The notes beneath the pieces were generated by a model, which made no database searches, was not told the origin of the DNA, and saw only the letters and a list, made by a program, of their open reading frames with translations. From contig JAAEAF010014528.1 of assembly GCA_011037195.1 (NCBI GenBank), forward strand, positions 1 through 64,000: a stretch of DNA of 64,000 nt. The letters are read 5' to 3'. Position numbers and translations under genes: made by a program. This document shows positions 25,501 to 33,094 of this stretch, in pieces. The stretch's first letter is position 1. Each line of letters starts with the position of its first letter. This stretch comes from Triatoma infestans (lineage: Eukaryota > Arthropoda > Insecta > Hemiptera > Reduviidae).

Positions 25501-28500
25501 TTATAGGTTAGGTTGGTTTTTAAGGGTTCAATTCATCGTTAAATAAAACTGATTCAATGTTAAGCAATACTTACTCACTTTTTAAATGACATTTCCATAC
25601 AATTCCATAAGAATTCAGTAGATGACATTTCATCTTTTATTGTGTAACTTAATGACAGTCGGCTACTAAAAATTTGCATTGATAAACTAACCGATCACTT
25701 GACAGTAACTGCAACTATCAAAATTTGTTTTAAGTGATTTAAAATTCTGGGTCTTAATTTTTATAAAAAAGGGTCTATAATTAGGAAACAAAAAATGAAA
25801 TTGAACTTGAAAAATTCTATATAAACATTATTTTTTTCACGTTTAAAGTATTTACGAATTTTGTTGGCGGCCCCCTTCCTAGGAATTTAAATCTTTTATC
25901 GAATTTGGTGATTAAGCTTGAAAAACTTTAACAAAGGAACCAATATATAAGATATTAAGTTTTTGATTTTTATAAGAATTTGTAAGAATATTATAAATAT
26001 AAAGTTTTTATTATTTTCATATGAAATTTGCATTCTACATATCGATTAATATTATAATTTCTGATCTTTTTTAGGTACTCAGCCAGAGAAATTTCCAAGA
26101 AGCTAGACCAAGAATGTTATCAACATTGAATTGGGTACAAACAATAGCATTAGGAATTATGGCTGGTCTTTTATGGTTCCGTTTAAAGAGAACAGAAGAA
26201 GCATTACATGACATACAAGGCTGGATGTTCTTTTCAACAACATATTGGATGTTGTTTGCACATTTTGGAGCCCTTTCCTCATGTATGATATTAACTAATT
26301 ATTTTTTTCACAATAATTCGAATGAAATAATAAATGGAAATACTATATGTGAAACCTACCGTCATGTTTGCGACAAATAATGCTCTTTGTATACTATAAG
26401 AGCGCACAGTCAAATGAATCAAGGCCTAGTATAATACTCGCTATGTGTATGTACAATGCTGCAGAAAACTGAATAACAACGAAGTGTGTAACAGAATGAC
26501 ATGTTGCCTTGCCCAGTAATTAGTATATTCCCATTGTTCATCAACTGTCCCCATAAGAGGCAGCCTACTAGCCACTGAGAGTATGCTACATCTCAGATTA
26601 CCCCAGCCTAACTACATGAACAACACTTATATTAGCTACCCTCTAACACTCATACAATACAAGTAGTATCAGAGACATTTTCCGTGGAAGCCTGCTTCAT
26701 TTTATGGTCATCGACCGGTTTCGGGCGTTCGCCCATCTTCAGGATGCGCTTTTCAGACAGTGTGCCAACACAGACTCGTACAGAGACTTAGTTTCACACT
26801 AACTCAGGAGTAGTACTATCTAGGAGTAGATATATCTATATATCTTAGCGATTCCTGTCCTAGCGATTATCTATACAGTAATAATTCATGTTATCTAAAG
26901 TTATACATTCTATTTCGCAATGTTCTACATTCTAACATTTTTCAAAGTTCTAAATTCTAATAATTAGTATTTGTAAACCACAGATAGATGAAATATACAG
27001 TATATATATACATTCTAGCTCATTGTTACTCACAAAGATACACATAGCCACACATATTATACACTTTACAATACTTTAAGGAAGCAATAGTTTTGGCTTT
27101 GTAGCCAATCTGCACGTAAATTCTTTTTAAAAGGGCTGAAAAAGGGTATATAAGGGTAATAAAGAATATGGCGCGTCTTAACTAAAAAATTGACGCAATT
27201 GAAAATAAAAGGTTGGCCGCCCTTTTACAAAGGCTCAATTAGGGAAGATTTAAATGATGAATAATAAGAGTTTAAACAAACGATGAAAAACCACGAGAAA
27301 CACAAAATCATGATCTATATTCAGTCAGCTACCATAACAATTATTTTCATAGCTATAGCATTCTTACTGACCAAATCTGAAACCTTAAATAGCTCTCACC
27401 TTAAATTGTTTCTAGTTTAAAAACTCATTAATAGCAGAATAGCCAAATAAAATAGGAGATGAACATCAACATCTCCTAATAATAATAATAATAATGAGCA
27501 TTAATTATAAAATACTAATTAGTTTTATTGTTTTAGTTCCACCAGAAAGAGAAGTAATAAATAAAGAAAGACAATCTGGAGCGTACCGTCTGTCAGCTTA
27601 CTATCTTGCCAAGATGGTTGGTGAACTTCCATTGACTGTCACATTACCAGCTGTTTATCATATCATTTCATATCCAATGTTGGGCCTACACAGTCCCACT
27701 GTTTTTATAACGCTTTTAGGTTTCCTACTATTGAATACAATTGTAGCCCAGGTACCAAAAATATTCTTGAATATTATGAATAATTGTATAGTAATAACAA
27801 CAACACTAATTATTTTTTTTGTTTCTTCTTCCAGAGCGTTGGTTTCTTTGTTGGTGCATGCTGTATGGATATGCAAGTATCCATAACGATAAGTGCACTC
27901 TATACTTTGGCCACTCAACTGTTTGGTGGATATCTTGCTACAAATATTCCGCCATGGTTAAAATGGATGCAATATCTGAGCATGGTGCATTATGCTTATC
28001 AAAATATGCAGATTGTAGAATTCAGTGAAGGCGCTAAAATAGAGTTAGTATTTACCTAATTAATTTTTTCAAATATTTTTCCACTCTTAAAGTGATTATT
28101 CAAATTTGAGAACTTAAATGGTGAAATGAATTTTTTGTAACTTTAAATTGGACAACTTTGTCTAATTTCTTTTCTTTTCCACTTCTTGTTCACTTTGACC
28201 AATTATTTACAAAAATTTATCTTCATGTCTCTGAGTACGTTTTTAAACTTGATAATATATTATATCTGGCTCAAATATTAGAATGTGCCGAGGATCTAGT
28301 GCGGCTTGAGGAAGTTAGTTTGGCCCCCTTCCATTATATAATGATCACTCATTTCTAGAATCTGCTAAGATTTACTATTATATATCAATATCAGAGATAT
28401 CTAACTAACATATGCAGTTGATAGTTAATCCTTGGGTAAAGAAATTTGCTATCGTAGGTCCTTAACTTGTATAATTTATTGCAATCACTATTGTTAAAAA

Positions 28501-30200
28501 TCATCTATATGATATTTAAAATGTGTTGTATGCTTGAAGATCCTCTTAAAAGAAGAGGCAGTCCATAATGAACTTGACGAGTATTCGTCTTGAAACTATC
28601 TCTGAATCAAAGAAAGGTCTATTAGTTATAATGCAAAAGAGATTCTTAATTGAAACAATGCACGCAATACAAAGATAAATGCTTGCATTGTAAACTTATG
28701 TTGTAACTGTTCTGTTAATAAAGAATAAGCCAAAAAGCGCTTCAGTAATATGTAATCTTACTTGTAAAGTTGTAGATTTCAATATAATTGCTGATTATTT
28801 ATTATTTCACTCAGGGGTATCTTCCAGTTCTCATTAGAGAGAATATATTTTGACCCCATGATACTTCTGAGTTCATTTTTAATGTTCTCCATTTTTGGAA
28901 ATAAACAGCCGTCCTGACTTTACTGTCAAAGTAAAACTTTTTTTTAACCTACGCTGAATACTATTTGCTTATCAGCAATTAAGTTTCGAGCAGACCAATA
29001 TCGAGTAGAGGTTTCTATATAATTTAAATTTTCTTTATTGTCACCCAATTTACTACAATTCTTTAAGTGAGTGGCGTCAAAAACTCCTGTCTCGCAAAGA
29101 GGACATGTCAGTTCATTTAATATTTACAGCCTAAATAAATGGCAAGGCAGGTAATCAAGGCCTGTCAGATTTCTAAAGTTAGCCACAAAAACACAGGACG
29201 TGGCAAAGAATGTGGAATATTCTCCCTCAAAAAGGCTATCTCCAGGCACTCCGCAGTGTGCTGGAACTCATTGTATCCTTATTGCCCACTTCAGGCAGAG
29301 CAATTCGTGGAGATGCCATCTGGCTTCTTCCTGGTCATGGGGGTTATCATTTATTAAAGCTTTGAGCGCATGAATCTACAAAGTAAAACTAATATATAAC
29401 GGATAGCGCCATATTTTCTACGCCTGTAAAATAAAACACCGAACAAAACAAAATTATCAGTTATCTGTAGAAGGGTTTCTTTCTACCATCAATATGAGGA
29501 AAACATTAACAAATTTAAACTATACACTTTCTTCACCAAGATTTTCTTCCAGATCTTGATATGTATGGACAAAATCTTGTGATCTAACAAAGAATGTGAC
29601 ACAACCTTGCTGTCAGGTTTAAAAAAAAACTTTGTCCATTTTGTCTAGTTGGCCCTGGCTAATTTCAGCAACGCTATTTGATTCTGATTCGCCCTATCCT
29701 GTAGAATGACCGCGTTATTATTAGTGTCAGCATGGAAATACATTATGTTATCGTGCTGTTTCCAATAGATTTCACCAGAATTGAGATATCTTGCAAGTGT
29801 GGAGCTTGGAAAAGGCGAAGGCTGTAGCGTTTGCTATTTTTACTACTAAGTTAATCCGATACATTATCCTGATTAAATATTATCACCTATGAAAGTTGAA
29901 AGTTTGTTAAACAAACACATTTTAATTAATTTTAATTATGTAAAATATATTTCACAAAAACAGAATTTTATAGAATTAATTATTTCTTTTTTTTTTTGTT
30001 TTTTTTTTTCCCTCAGATGTTCACCACAATCTAAATTTGAAGGATGTCAAAATTCAAAATATATCCCTGTAGCAGAAATACTTGAATCGCAAGGAGCTAG
30101 CTTGCCCTTATGGGCGAACACTGTTGTACTCATATTATTTTTATTTATATTTAGATTATTAGGTTATATTGTTTTGCGTTATTTTAGGCGACCCAAGTGA
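2128..30200 (+). CDS. ABC transporter G-family half-transporter, 3' ten exons (5' exons outside window)
   Basis: Exons seen: 2128-2233, 2328-2428, 17009-17264, 21288-21449, 21590-21739, 22682-22803, 26075-26282, 27537-27751, 27835-28043, 30017-30200. Every boundary is GT-AG, the phases agree, and the lengths sum to 1713 nt (570 aa plus TGA). Visible domains in order: ABC signature [12 protein letters not shown], Walker B LMLLD followed by catalytic E, D-loop SGLDS, H-loop TVHQPSSQ, a DFILEQVKG segment, a polar linker of about 140 residues, then six predicted membrane helices ending [12 protein letters not shown]. The NBD-before-TMD order defines ABCG half-transporters, which work as dimers in membranes and often export lipids or sterols. 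Walker A and the Q-loop are missing because the gene runs off the left edge. The sequence resembles the ABCG1/ABCG4-like insect group (CG3164-type, from memory). The family call is firm; the substrate and exact orthologue are not. Confidence 0.95.
2328..2428 (+). CDS. ABCG exon b: ABC signature and Walker B
   Basis: After a 94-bp intron, this exon encodes [17 protein letters not shown], then a NIACELL stretch and the hydrophobic Walker B strand LMLLD. It ends in phase 0 at the donor gtaagt. The catalytic glutamate is the first codon of the next exon, 14.6 kb downstream. Confidence 0.95.
2429..3154. other. Start of the 14.6-kb intron; AT-rich
   Basis: After donor gtaagt the sequence is AT-rich with T tracts. 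I see no coding potential or recognised repeat. The intron runs to 17008 and contains all elements listed between these points. Confidence 0.5.
3155..3305 (+). repeat. FB-like repeat, copy 2 (terminal fragment)
   Basis: It starts tttttactttctctaactgc and continues with gatcgtatcaaactttc, a diverged ttttccccgaaattacaagttttgagggcc block and the ctctagtccgaaaaaa segment. This is the same order as the full copies at 11969 and 51020. Only the terminal part survives. Confidence 0.65.
3475..3957 (+). pseudogene. LINE 3' end (RNase H tail and zinc knuckle), family L1, copy 1
   Basis: The frame from about 3481 reads [20 protein letters not shown], matching the end of an RNase H domain (normally WxPxHxGxxGNExAD). 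Farther on, in shifted frames, [20 protein letters not shown] fits the Cys/His knuckle at the C-terminus of many insect LINEs. The tail is A-rich at 3931-3957. A second copy at 32730 aligns over about 350 bp. It is broken by several frameshifts and truncated on the 5' side. Confidence 0.65.
3958..5160. other. AT-rich intron, no gene
   Basis: No exon or recognised element. There is a short (CA)n tract at about 4906-4922. Open frames here are short and low-complexity. Confidence 0.4.
5165..5345 (+). repeat. SINE-C, tRNA-like head, one copy
   Basis: The head ggtgtagtggttatgagca is a good pol III A box and D-arm. The segment cccagttggagtcccgc fits a diverged B box about 40 nt later. The element starts near GGCGGGT and ends near AGCCCGCC, so its ends are complementary. 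It is unrelated to SINE-A and SINE-B apart from the tRNA origin. Confidence 0.55.
5346..6069. other. AT-rich intron, nothing recognisable
   Basis: No open frame of note and no recognised repeat. Confidence 0.4.
6070..6988 (+). pseudogene. LINE fragment with RNase H domain and C-terminal zinc knuckle (R1/I-like)
   Basis: From about 6104 the frame gives [18 protein letters not shown], then TEVNAIL and [11 protein letters not shown]: the first, second and third acidic sites of RNase H1. The fourth motif, normally WVPGHxGxxGNExAD, is degraded ([10 protein letters not shown]). A frameshift near 6440 moves the reading to a second frame, which carries [18 protein letters not shown], the cysteine/histidine knuckle common at LINE C-termini. 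The untranslated tail has ggatagcgtagggtttccc and ends in an AATAA-type tail near 6988. The reverse transcriptase is missing (5' truncated). The same tail occurs at 7885 (+) and about 19650 (-). Confidence 0.8.
6989..7884. other. Intron with unclassified repeat pieces
   Basis: The piece at about 7700-7765 is related to 570-640. It also holds two short near-inverse blocks, gcaataggcttatatagag (about 7118) and gaagcctattgcaattt (about 7190). No gene. Confidence 0.4.
7885..7946 (+). repeat. LINE 3' untranslated tail ending in (TAA)n
   Basis: The block ggatagcgtagagtttggtcc, then cacagacaaa and (taa)n, parallels the end of the LINE at 6070-6988. Only the last 60 bp or so are present, a typical severe 5' truncation. 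Confidence 0.6.
7980..8065 (-). repeat. SINE-A fragment (tRNA-Ala-like head), copy 1
   Basis: On the - strand: a diverged head, gcggaggtcacgggttcca (B-box region) and a ctgcccttaga body start. It is recognisable by comparison with the better copies at 22891 and 60161. Confidence 0.55.
8066..8419. other. AT-rich intron with (TA)n tract
   Basis: There is a (TA)n tract at 8080-8098. Otherwise no recognisable feature. Confidence 0.5.
8420..8908. repeat. FB-like repeat, copy 3, as an inverted pair
   Basis: The left end at 8425-8470 reads cttttacttcctcctactcctagcaag, then gatcgcatcc, the + strand terminus. The right end at 8870-8908 reads gatacgatcgtttgtatttcctcttacaggagtaag, the same terminus on the - strand. 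The middle is diverged. Both ends facing inward suggests a complete fold-back copy of about 490 bp. Confidence 0.5.
8909..9849. other. Intron, no supported gene
   Basis: A 130-codon - strand open frame (9406-9798) has no recognisable motif and lies within repetitive AT-rich DNA, so I do not call it. Confidence 0.4.
9850..10640 (+). pseudogene. Degenerate LINE 3' part with RNase H remnants
   Basis: Near 9956 the frame gives [16 protein letters not shown], resembling the start of an RNase H domain. At about 10160 another reads [20 protein letters not shown], a good match to the fourth motif (WVPGHxGIxGNExADxLAK). The 200 bp between them fits the normal domain size. Later, near 10450-10520, a GRPAVGV-like stretch is consistent with the LTGHxxLxxHL segment that follows RNase H in these LINEs. 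Several stops and frameshifts make it dead. Confidence 0.7.
10641..11479. other. AT-rich intron, nothing recognisable
   Basis: Poly(A) and poly(T) tracts and no coding potential. Confidence 0.4.
11480..11964 (-). repeat. FB-like repeat, copy 4 (internal units, - orientation)
   Basis: Two internal units begin at acttccggt, 11585 and 11858, 273 bp apart. Each continues with the family order: (gaaact)cggaattt, a taattaatt-type stretch, an 'agatggtaga' block, actttagag, 'ccccaccc' and 'aatgttttc'-like pieces. It is cut at its right side by copy 5. Confidence 0.7.
12099..12124. repeat. (GT)n microsatellite inside FB-like copy 5
   Basis: A run of GT dinucleotides followed by gtat repeats up to about 12150. 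The same position in copy 8 (about 51137-51170) has a degraded gtgtgt/gagt tract, so the tract belongs to the element. Confidence 0.9.
12953..13186 (-). repeat. SINE-A (tRNA-Ala-like head), copy 2
   Basis: On the - strand: ggattagctcagtggtagcg (A box), ccagcaa (anticodon loop with AGC), ggtcccgggttcgagtcc (B box), then cagctgctgcctttagatt and a body with ctgtccggatgccggcagtg. It sits between the two arms of FB-like copy 5. Confidence 0.85.
13530..13566. repeat. (CA)n microsatellite
   Basis: A clean run of CA dinucleotides in the right arm of FB-like copy 5, complementary to the (GT)n tract of the left arm. Confidence 0.95.
13682..13849. other. Short AT-rich spacer
   Basis: No recognisable feature. 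Confidence 0.4.
13850..14010 (-). repeat. FB-like repeat, copy 6 (terminal fragment, - orientation)
   Basis: It contains aacttcagcttcctg, an (aca)-rich tract, the aaactcaatttcaaaattttgataagatc block and tactatttacagcagcgagag, matching the terminal modules in the same order as copies 1 and 7. Confidence 0.55.
14011..14849. other. AT-rich intron
   Basis: A poly(A) tract at about 14199-14220 may be an old retroelement tail. No other support for any feature. Confidence 0.4.
15365..16639 (-). mobile_element. Tigger/pogo-type DNA transposon, degenerate
   Basis: The ends are inverted repeats: CAGTATAAATC at 15365 and its complement GATTTATACTG ending at 16639. They are flanked by TA at 15363-15364 and 16640-16641, as expected for a Tc1/mariner-superfamily insertion. 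Similarity continues inward (tataacga in both ends). The length is 1275 bp. It sits inside FB-like copy 7, so it is younger than that copy. Confidence 0.85.
15721..16310 (-). pseudogene. Tigger/pogo transposase remnant
   Basis: A 120-codon frame (15721-16083) has [20 protein letters not shown], the end of the CENP-B-like DNA-binding domain, and later [18 protein letters not shown], which matches the first catalytic aspartate region of Tigger/jerky transposases (xNxDExGLFxxxxP). Upstream on the - strand, a frame near 16170-16210 reads [17 protein letters not shown], a helix-turn-helix similar to the pipsqueak/CENPB N-terminus. The remaining DDE region is absent and stops break the N-terminus, so it is inactive. 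The usual transposase is about 450-550 residues. Confidence 0.8.
17009..17264 (+). CDS. ABCG exon c: catalytic Glu, D-loop, H-loop
   Basis: The exon starts with [13 protein letters not shown], completing Walker B and the D-loop. It continues through [20 protein letters not shown] (H-loop histidine) and [10 protein letters not shown] to HYNPADFI. It is 256 nt long, phase 0 to phase 1, with donor gtaagt. The open frame runs past the donor into intron sequence, so a 102-codon single-exon reading here is wrong. Confidence 0.96.
17265..19000. other. Intron c-d, first part: unclassified, less AT-rich segment
   Basis: From about 17560 to 18790 the DNA is clearly less AT-rich than its flanks and ends near actaaataaagcgtaaaat, as an LTR or other repeat might. 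I found no motif, terminal repeat or frame that identifies it. Confidence 0.35.
19000..19178 (-). repeat. FB-like repeat, copy 9 (terminal fragment, - orientation)
   Basis: It contains gtttccggtgaaaagtcgatatcg, then aaatactccttcttgcaatcagtaatagaaagtaaaa, the terminal modules in order. The part left of about 19090 is diverged. Confidence 0.6.
19540..19975 (-). repeat. LINE 3' region (same tail family as 6070-6988), - orientation
   Basis: The block ccagcgctatccaaaaccccactggggcc near 19680-19705 is the reverse complement of the gggcccagtgaggctttggatagcg tail seen at about 6928-6952. The surrounding 400 bp are less AT-rich and carry no intact frame. Limits are approximate. Confidence 0.5.
20190..20350 (-). 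repeat. SINE-A, copy 3, diverged
   Basis: On the - strand: tggctcagtgtagcgtactgg (A box), ggtttcgagtccagcagtact (B box), then gccctttgatttctctccttag and a body with cactgtccggtg and cactgcctggaggccgg. It carries point changes relative to copies 4 and 6. Confidence 0.75.
20351..21287. other. Intron c-d, last part
   Basis: The 20400-20760 segment is less AT-rich and probably repetitive, but unrecognised. The rest is AT-rich up to the acceptor gtttcag. Confidence 0.35.
21288..21449 (+). CDS. ABCG exon d: start of NBD-TMD linker
   Basis: The split codon T|TG gives Leu and continues the frame as [18 protein letters not shown], which is conserved, then enters a variable stretch ending [11 protein letters not shown]. 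It is 162 nt, phase 1 in and phase 1 out, with acceptor gtttcag and donor gtaatt. Confidence 0.9.
21590..21739 (+). CDS. ABCG exon e: variable Gln/Asn/Cys-rich linker
   Basis: A 140-bp intron separates this exon from exon d. It encodes a low-conservation segment rich in Gln, Asn and Cys ([21 protein letters not shown]) ending HVYTTIA. Frame continuity through both junctions is the main support. Such cytoplasmic linkers vary widely between ABCG proteins and may carry regulatory sites. The donor is G|gttaga, a weaker match than the others. Confidence 0.8.
21740..22681. other. Intron e-f (942 bp)
   Basis: It is less AT-rich around 22030-22450 without a recognisable motif. It ends in acceptor tttgcag. 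Confidence 0.5.
22682..22803 (+). CDS. ABCG exon f: acidic/Ser-rich linker end
   Basis: The exon encodes [13 protein letters not shown], a serine/aspartate cluster ([10 protein letters not shown]) and then [14 protein letters not shown], the conserved lead into the first membrane helix. It is 122 nt, phase 1 to 0, with acceptor tttgcag and donor gtaaat. The Ser/Asp cluster could be a phosphorylation site (inference). A SINE starts about 90 bp after the donor. Confidence 0.88.
22891..23130 (+). repeat. SINE-A (tRNA-Ala-like head), copy 4
   Basis: ggattagctcagtggtagcg (A box), ctagcaa loop with an AGC anticodon position, ggtcccggattcgaatccag (B box), ctgcccttagattttctcttc, body ending ggccggcagtgcactgagaaagctcc and an A-rich tail at about 23115-23130. 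The tRNA-like part cannot form a full acceptor stem, so it is a SINE, not a tRNA gene. It begins about 90 bp after the exon f donor. Confidence 0.85.
23131..26074. other. Intron f-g, remaining part: AT-rich, no recognised feature
   Basis: About 2.9 kb of strongly AT-rich DNA with homopolymer tracts. There is a short duplication (gaatgtatgattaatat / gaatgtaattaatgtatgaatgtaat) near 24400-24440. No exon or recognised repeat. Confidence 0.45.
26075..26282 (+). CDS. ABCG exon g: first two transmembrane helices
   Basis: The exon begins [16 protein letters not shown] and contains two hydrophobic helices (around [16 protein letters not shown] and [19 protein letters not shown]) separated by the polar [14 protein letters not shown]. 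It is 208 nt, phase 0 to 1, with donor T|gtatga. The open frame continues for about 100 nt into the intron before a stop. Confidence 0.95.
26283..27536. other. Intron g-h (1254 bp), probably mostly transposon-derived
   Basis: It contains a hammerhead-like motif (26701-26750, - strand), less AT-rich DNA on either side (26390-26800) and an (AAT)n tract at 27478-27494 like the LINE tails elsewhere. No coding sequence. Confidence 0.45.
26701..26750 (-). ncRNA. Hammerhead-ribozyme-like motif
   Basis: Read on the - strand: CAUC, the core CUGAAGA (fits CUGANGA), a hairpin GGGC-GAAC-GCCC (stem II), GAAA, then CCGGUC and GAUG. The outer CAUC and GAUG can pair as stem I, and cleavage would follow the GGUC. 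Stem III is only the self-complementary ACCGGU, the arrangement known from Penelope-like elements and retrozymes, where two copies act as a dimer. All core positions I can check are intact except for one extra U between the core and stem II. Activity is an inference. Confidence 0.6.
27537..27751 (+). CDS. ABCG exon h: conserved PPEREV segment and middle helices
   Basis: The split codon T|TT gives Phe and restores the motif [20 protein letters not shown]. Then come [20 protein letters not shown] and hydrophobic segments up to LLNTIVAQ. It is 215 nt, phase 1 to 0, with donor gtacca. The in-frame ATG upstream at 27494 lies in intronic sequence next to an (AAT)n tail and is not a start codon. Confidence 0.95.
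27835..28043 (+). CDS. ABCG exon i: helices and [14 protein letters not shown] motif
   Basis: After the shortest intron (83 bp), this exon encodes [20 protein letters not shown], the motif [19 protein letters not shown] and the [15 protein letters not shown] segment that leads into the last extracellular loop. It is 209 nt, phase 0 to 2, with donor GA|gttagt. Confidence 0.95.
28044..28954. other. Intron i-j, first part
   Basis: AT-rich; no recognised feature. Confidence 0.4.
28955..29350 (-). pseudogene. LINE C-terminal fragment
   Basis: On the - strand a frame at about 29115-28945 reads [20 protein letters not shown] followed by CSKL, a Cys-x2-Cys...His-x4-Cys knuckle. Farther on are the characteristic [13 protein letters not shown] and a stop. 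This order (knuckle, short spacer, YWxAR, stop) is what I expect at the C-terminus of a LINE ORF2. The upstream part (29130-29350) is broken. The 5' limit is a guess. Confidence 0.5.
29351..30016. other. Intron i-j, last part
   Basis: No recognised feature apart from the strong T-rich tract before the acceptor at 30016. Confidence 0.5.
30017..30200 (+). CDS. ABCG exon j: last loop, final helix and stop
   Basis: A long T-rich polypyrimidine tract ends in cctcag. The split codon GA|A gives Glu, followed by [18 protein letters not shown] with two loop cysteines, [18 protein letters not shown] (final helix) and the basic tail RYFRRPK before TGA at 30198-30200. This is the normal C-terminus of the family. 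Confidence 0.95.
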
Positions 30201-30226
30201 AGGAGTTTCTAAAAACAAAAAACAAA

Positions 30227-30258
30227 AATAAAACAAAACAAAAAATTATATAAATAAA
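30227..30258 (+). promoter_or_regulatory. Candidate poly(A) signals after the ABCG stop codon
   Basis: Two AATAAA hexamers occur at 30227-30232 and 30253-30258, close behind the stop. AATAAA is common by chance in DNA this AT-rich, and many more follow, so the real 3' end cannot be fixed from sequence alone. Confidence 0.25.
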
Positions 30259-30488
30259 CTACCTGCATCACTGCATTATAAACCAATTAGGCTGTGTCAT
30301 TTCTTAATGCTATTTTACTATTATTATTATTATTAATAATTTTTTTGTTTTTGTTTAGCGTAACATATTGTATAATTTGATATACTCTCCAGTGTTGGGT
30401 TAATATTTCCTTATTTTTTTAAAAAAAAATTACTCCTTCACTGCTCCAAAATAATCATAAAAAGGATGAAAAGTTTCAAAAATCCCCA

Positions 30489-30520
<32 letters not shown>
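30489..30520. repeat. (GT)n microsatellite
   Basis: A run of GT dinucleotides with one GC interruption, about 290 bp after the ABCG stop codon. Confidence 0.95.
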
Positions 30521-32729
30521 GAATGTGAATGTGAAAGGCTAGTTTTCATGTGACTTTTAAGAACTATGGTGTTTGAAGCAAATTAAAAAAGAAAACCTTT
30601 TTGAGGGTTTTTGTCAGTATAGACTTGTTTTCAATGAAAAGTTTTACAATTTGGTAGAAAACTGGAATGAAAATATTGTAAAAGGAGAGGCAGAGAGATA
30701 TTTGTTTTCATTAAACAATCTCCCAGAGTAACTTGTAGAAGATTAAAATTAATTTTCTTTTAAATGTTTTTTTTTTTTTTTAATTTCAAATAAAGTTTCA
30801 CGGAAAAAATAAATAAATAAATAAAACTTAGGATTTTAGTCACCTAATTTATAACCAAAATTAACAAAAAAAGTTTTGGAAATCTGAATAAATAAAACTT
30901 GTTTCATTTTTATAGAGAATCTACTTCTTACAGCTCATTGTTTCTCACATTCCTATGGAATAATAAGTTCCCAGTTTAGATTTTTAAAGAATATTTTACT
31001 ACTCTCTATTTATTGTTGATATTTTTTTCCTCCCCAAACTTTGAAATTTGGACTTGAGCTTTTCAATTCACACTTTTCCAAAATAAAGAAAAAGAAAAAA
31101 AAAAAAACCACTATGTTCTAACTTTCCAACAACCATGGACTAAAATGAAAGCACTTCTTTGTCGAATTAATGATGATCTAACCATGATATAATAGAAAAA
31201 AATAAATTATTTTACGACTTTGAGGTAATTTCCCTAATTAATACAACTTTTTAATTTCCACTTCGACTTCTGACACGTTTACTGTTAAAAAATAAATTAA
31301 AAATCGACAAAAGCCATCAGTTTTTGTCACTTGAAAACAGGAAAAAAAAGAAGCCAGGCTTTTAATAAAAACAAAGAGTGCCTTTTGACAGATCATTCTG
31401 TGCCAATTCCAAAAAAAAAAAAAAAAATAAATAAATAAAAAAAACACTCCCTATGTGTTTCTCGACTTATTACTATAAATAATTATATTTTATATAAATA
31501 TTGTATATTTTATAAAAACTAAAAAGAAAACAAAAAAACAAAAAAAAAAAGATTTTCTACTTTAAAAATTAAATTATGCTTTACCCACCTCACATTAGTC
31601 AAACAAAAATAAACTTATAAAATAAAAAACAAAAAAATTTTTTTATCGATTTATTTTATTTTATTTTTTTTTATAAATTCTAATGTATTATATGGATATT
31701 GGAAATTGAATATAGTTATGAATGAAAACAGATTTCTTTTTTTTAAAACAAAGAAATTATGGGGTTTAAGGGAAATGAGAGGCTCTAAAGTAGGGAAAGA
31801 ACTGGTAGCAACAAAGATAACTCTGTAGGAGTAGATAAAAAAAAGCATCTGGGTTCTATAAACAAGCGCTAAACATATAGAAGATTTTTTTTTCCAACCA
31901 CGTAATAGATAATTATCTACTAGTATTAATATTATTGCTTGCAATACTAACATTTCAAAAAAAAAAAGAAAATAGGCCTATCATATTTTTGTCCAGCTAT
32001 AATTTTCTATCGTTTTGCTAAATAATAGATTAACTCCTACTATTTCCTCAAAAATTACAATTTGTAGGCTTAACATTAAAAAAAGTATTAAACATTTTTG
32101 ACAAATATGCAATCAAACCTCGAAATTCACAATTAAACCTAGGATTTCAAAAAAAAAATTGTAAATTGCCAAAATAATGAAGATAATTGACATATTTCTT
32201 TTAAATATAATTTATCTGTAGAAAATTTGCAGTAATTCATCAATCGAAAGCCTATCATTTTTCTTCTACTAAAAAAACACTATTTTATTATTCAGTTAAT
32301 TTAAGCTGGGTACCTTTCTTGATAAAATGTCAATTTTGCTATTGAATTCGTTTTTAGATAATTTATTGTTAGAATTATTCGTTTTTTAGGGAGAATAATC
32401 ATGCCCTATGCTATCATGTTGCCATTCTGCGCCATATAGACATCCCAGGGGAAAATAATAAAAATCCAAACTCAGATCTATTTCACCTGAGATTTATATC
32501 AGTCCAAACAAATTTGGGACAATAACTTAACAAGAAAACAGCCTAAGCTCTTCTGTATACATTCTTTCCAGAAATTATCTCTTCACAACCCAATGAATCT
32601 GTCATAAGATGGTGTAATGTTCTTTTCTCTGTTTTACAACCTCTTCAAAAAGGAGCTGACATGAGCTCCCATTTTGTAGAGATGTCTTCTTAATCAGTAG
32701 AGATGTCTCAGTAACGGACAGCCGCCTCC

Positions 32730-33094
32730 AAGTTTCAAATACAAGCGTTGAACACTCACAGATCTAGTGTGGAGAGAAAGCAATGAATGGCAGGCACTTG
32801 TTGAACCGCATTTCCCTCGTTTTCCTGAAAGGAGTCGGAGTGGCTTGTTTCTGCATGCTAACTGGCACGACTATTTACAAGCCTATCTCCATCGAATTGG
32901 AGTGGTGACGGAACCATCCTGCGTCTAGTGCGGAGGGGAAACTATGTCATCACAGCACGTTGACGTATGTGCTCGCTTAGCGGACGTGAGGAATAATTTT
33001 ATTAATATCAGACCAATGGAGAGATCGGGTTTTGTATTGCTCGACGTCGAATGGCTGTATGATGGCGTAGTAAGAAAAAAATAATAATAATAAT
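32730..33094 (+). repeat. LINE 3' end, family L1, copy 2
   Basis: It aligns with 3570-3957: acaagcgttgaacactcaca, then tagtgtggagagaaagcaatg, catcgaattggagtgg, gacggaaccatcctgcgtc, gctcgcttagcggacgtgag and gatggcgtagtaagaaaaa, followed by an (aat)n tail. The coding part of the knuckle is broken by a stop (ctagtgcgg where copy 1 has cttctgcgg). 5' truncated. Confidence 0.75.

Larger units (their letters stand above)
30201..32729. other. ABCG 3' untranslated region and downstream AT-rich DNA
   Basis: Strongly AT-rich with a (GT)n tract at 30489-30520 and many poly(A)/poly(T) runs. How much is transcribed as 3' UTR is unknown. The open frames here are low-complexity and not called. Confidence 0.5.

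Noticed and set aside
27494..27536. ATG at 27494 as an alternative start for the ABCG C-terminal half
   Set aside because: It lies in intronic DNA right after an (AAT)n tract; the acceptor at 27536 and the phase with the previous exon explain the frame better.
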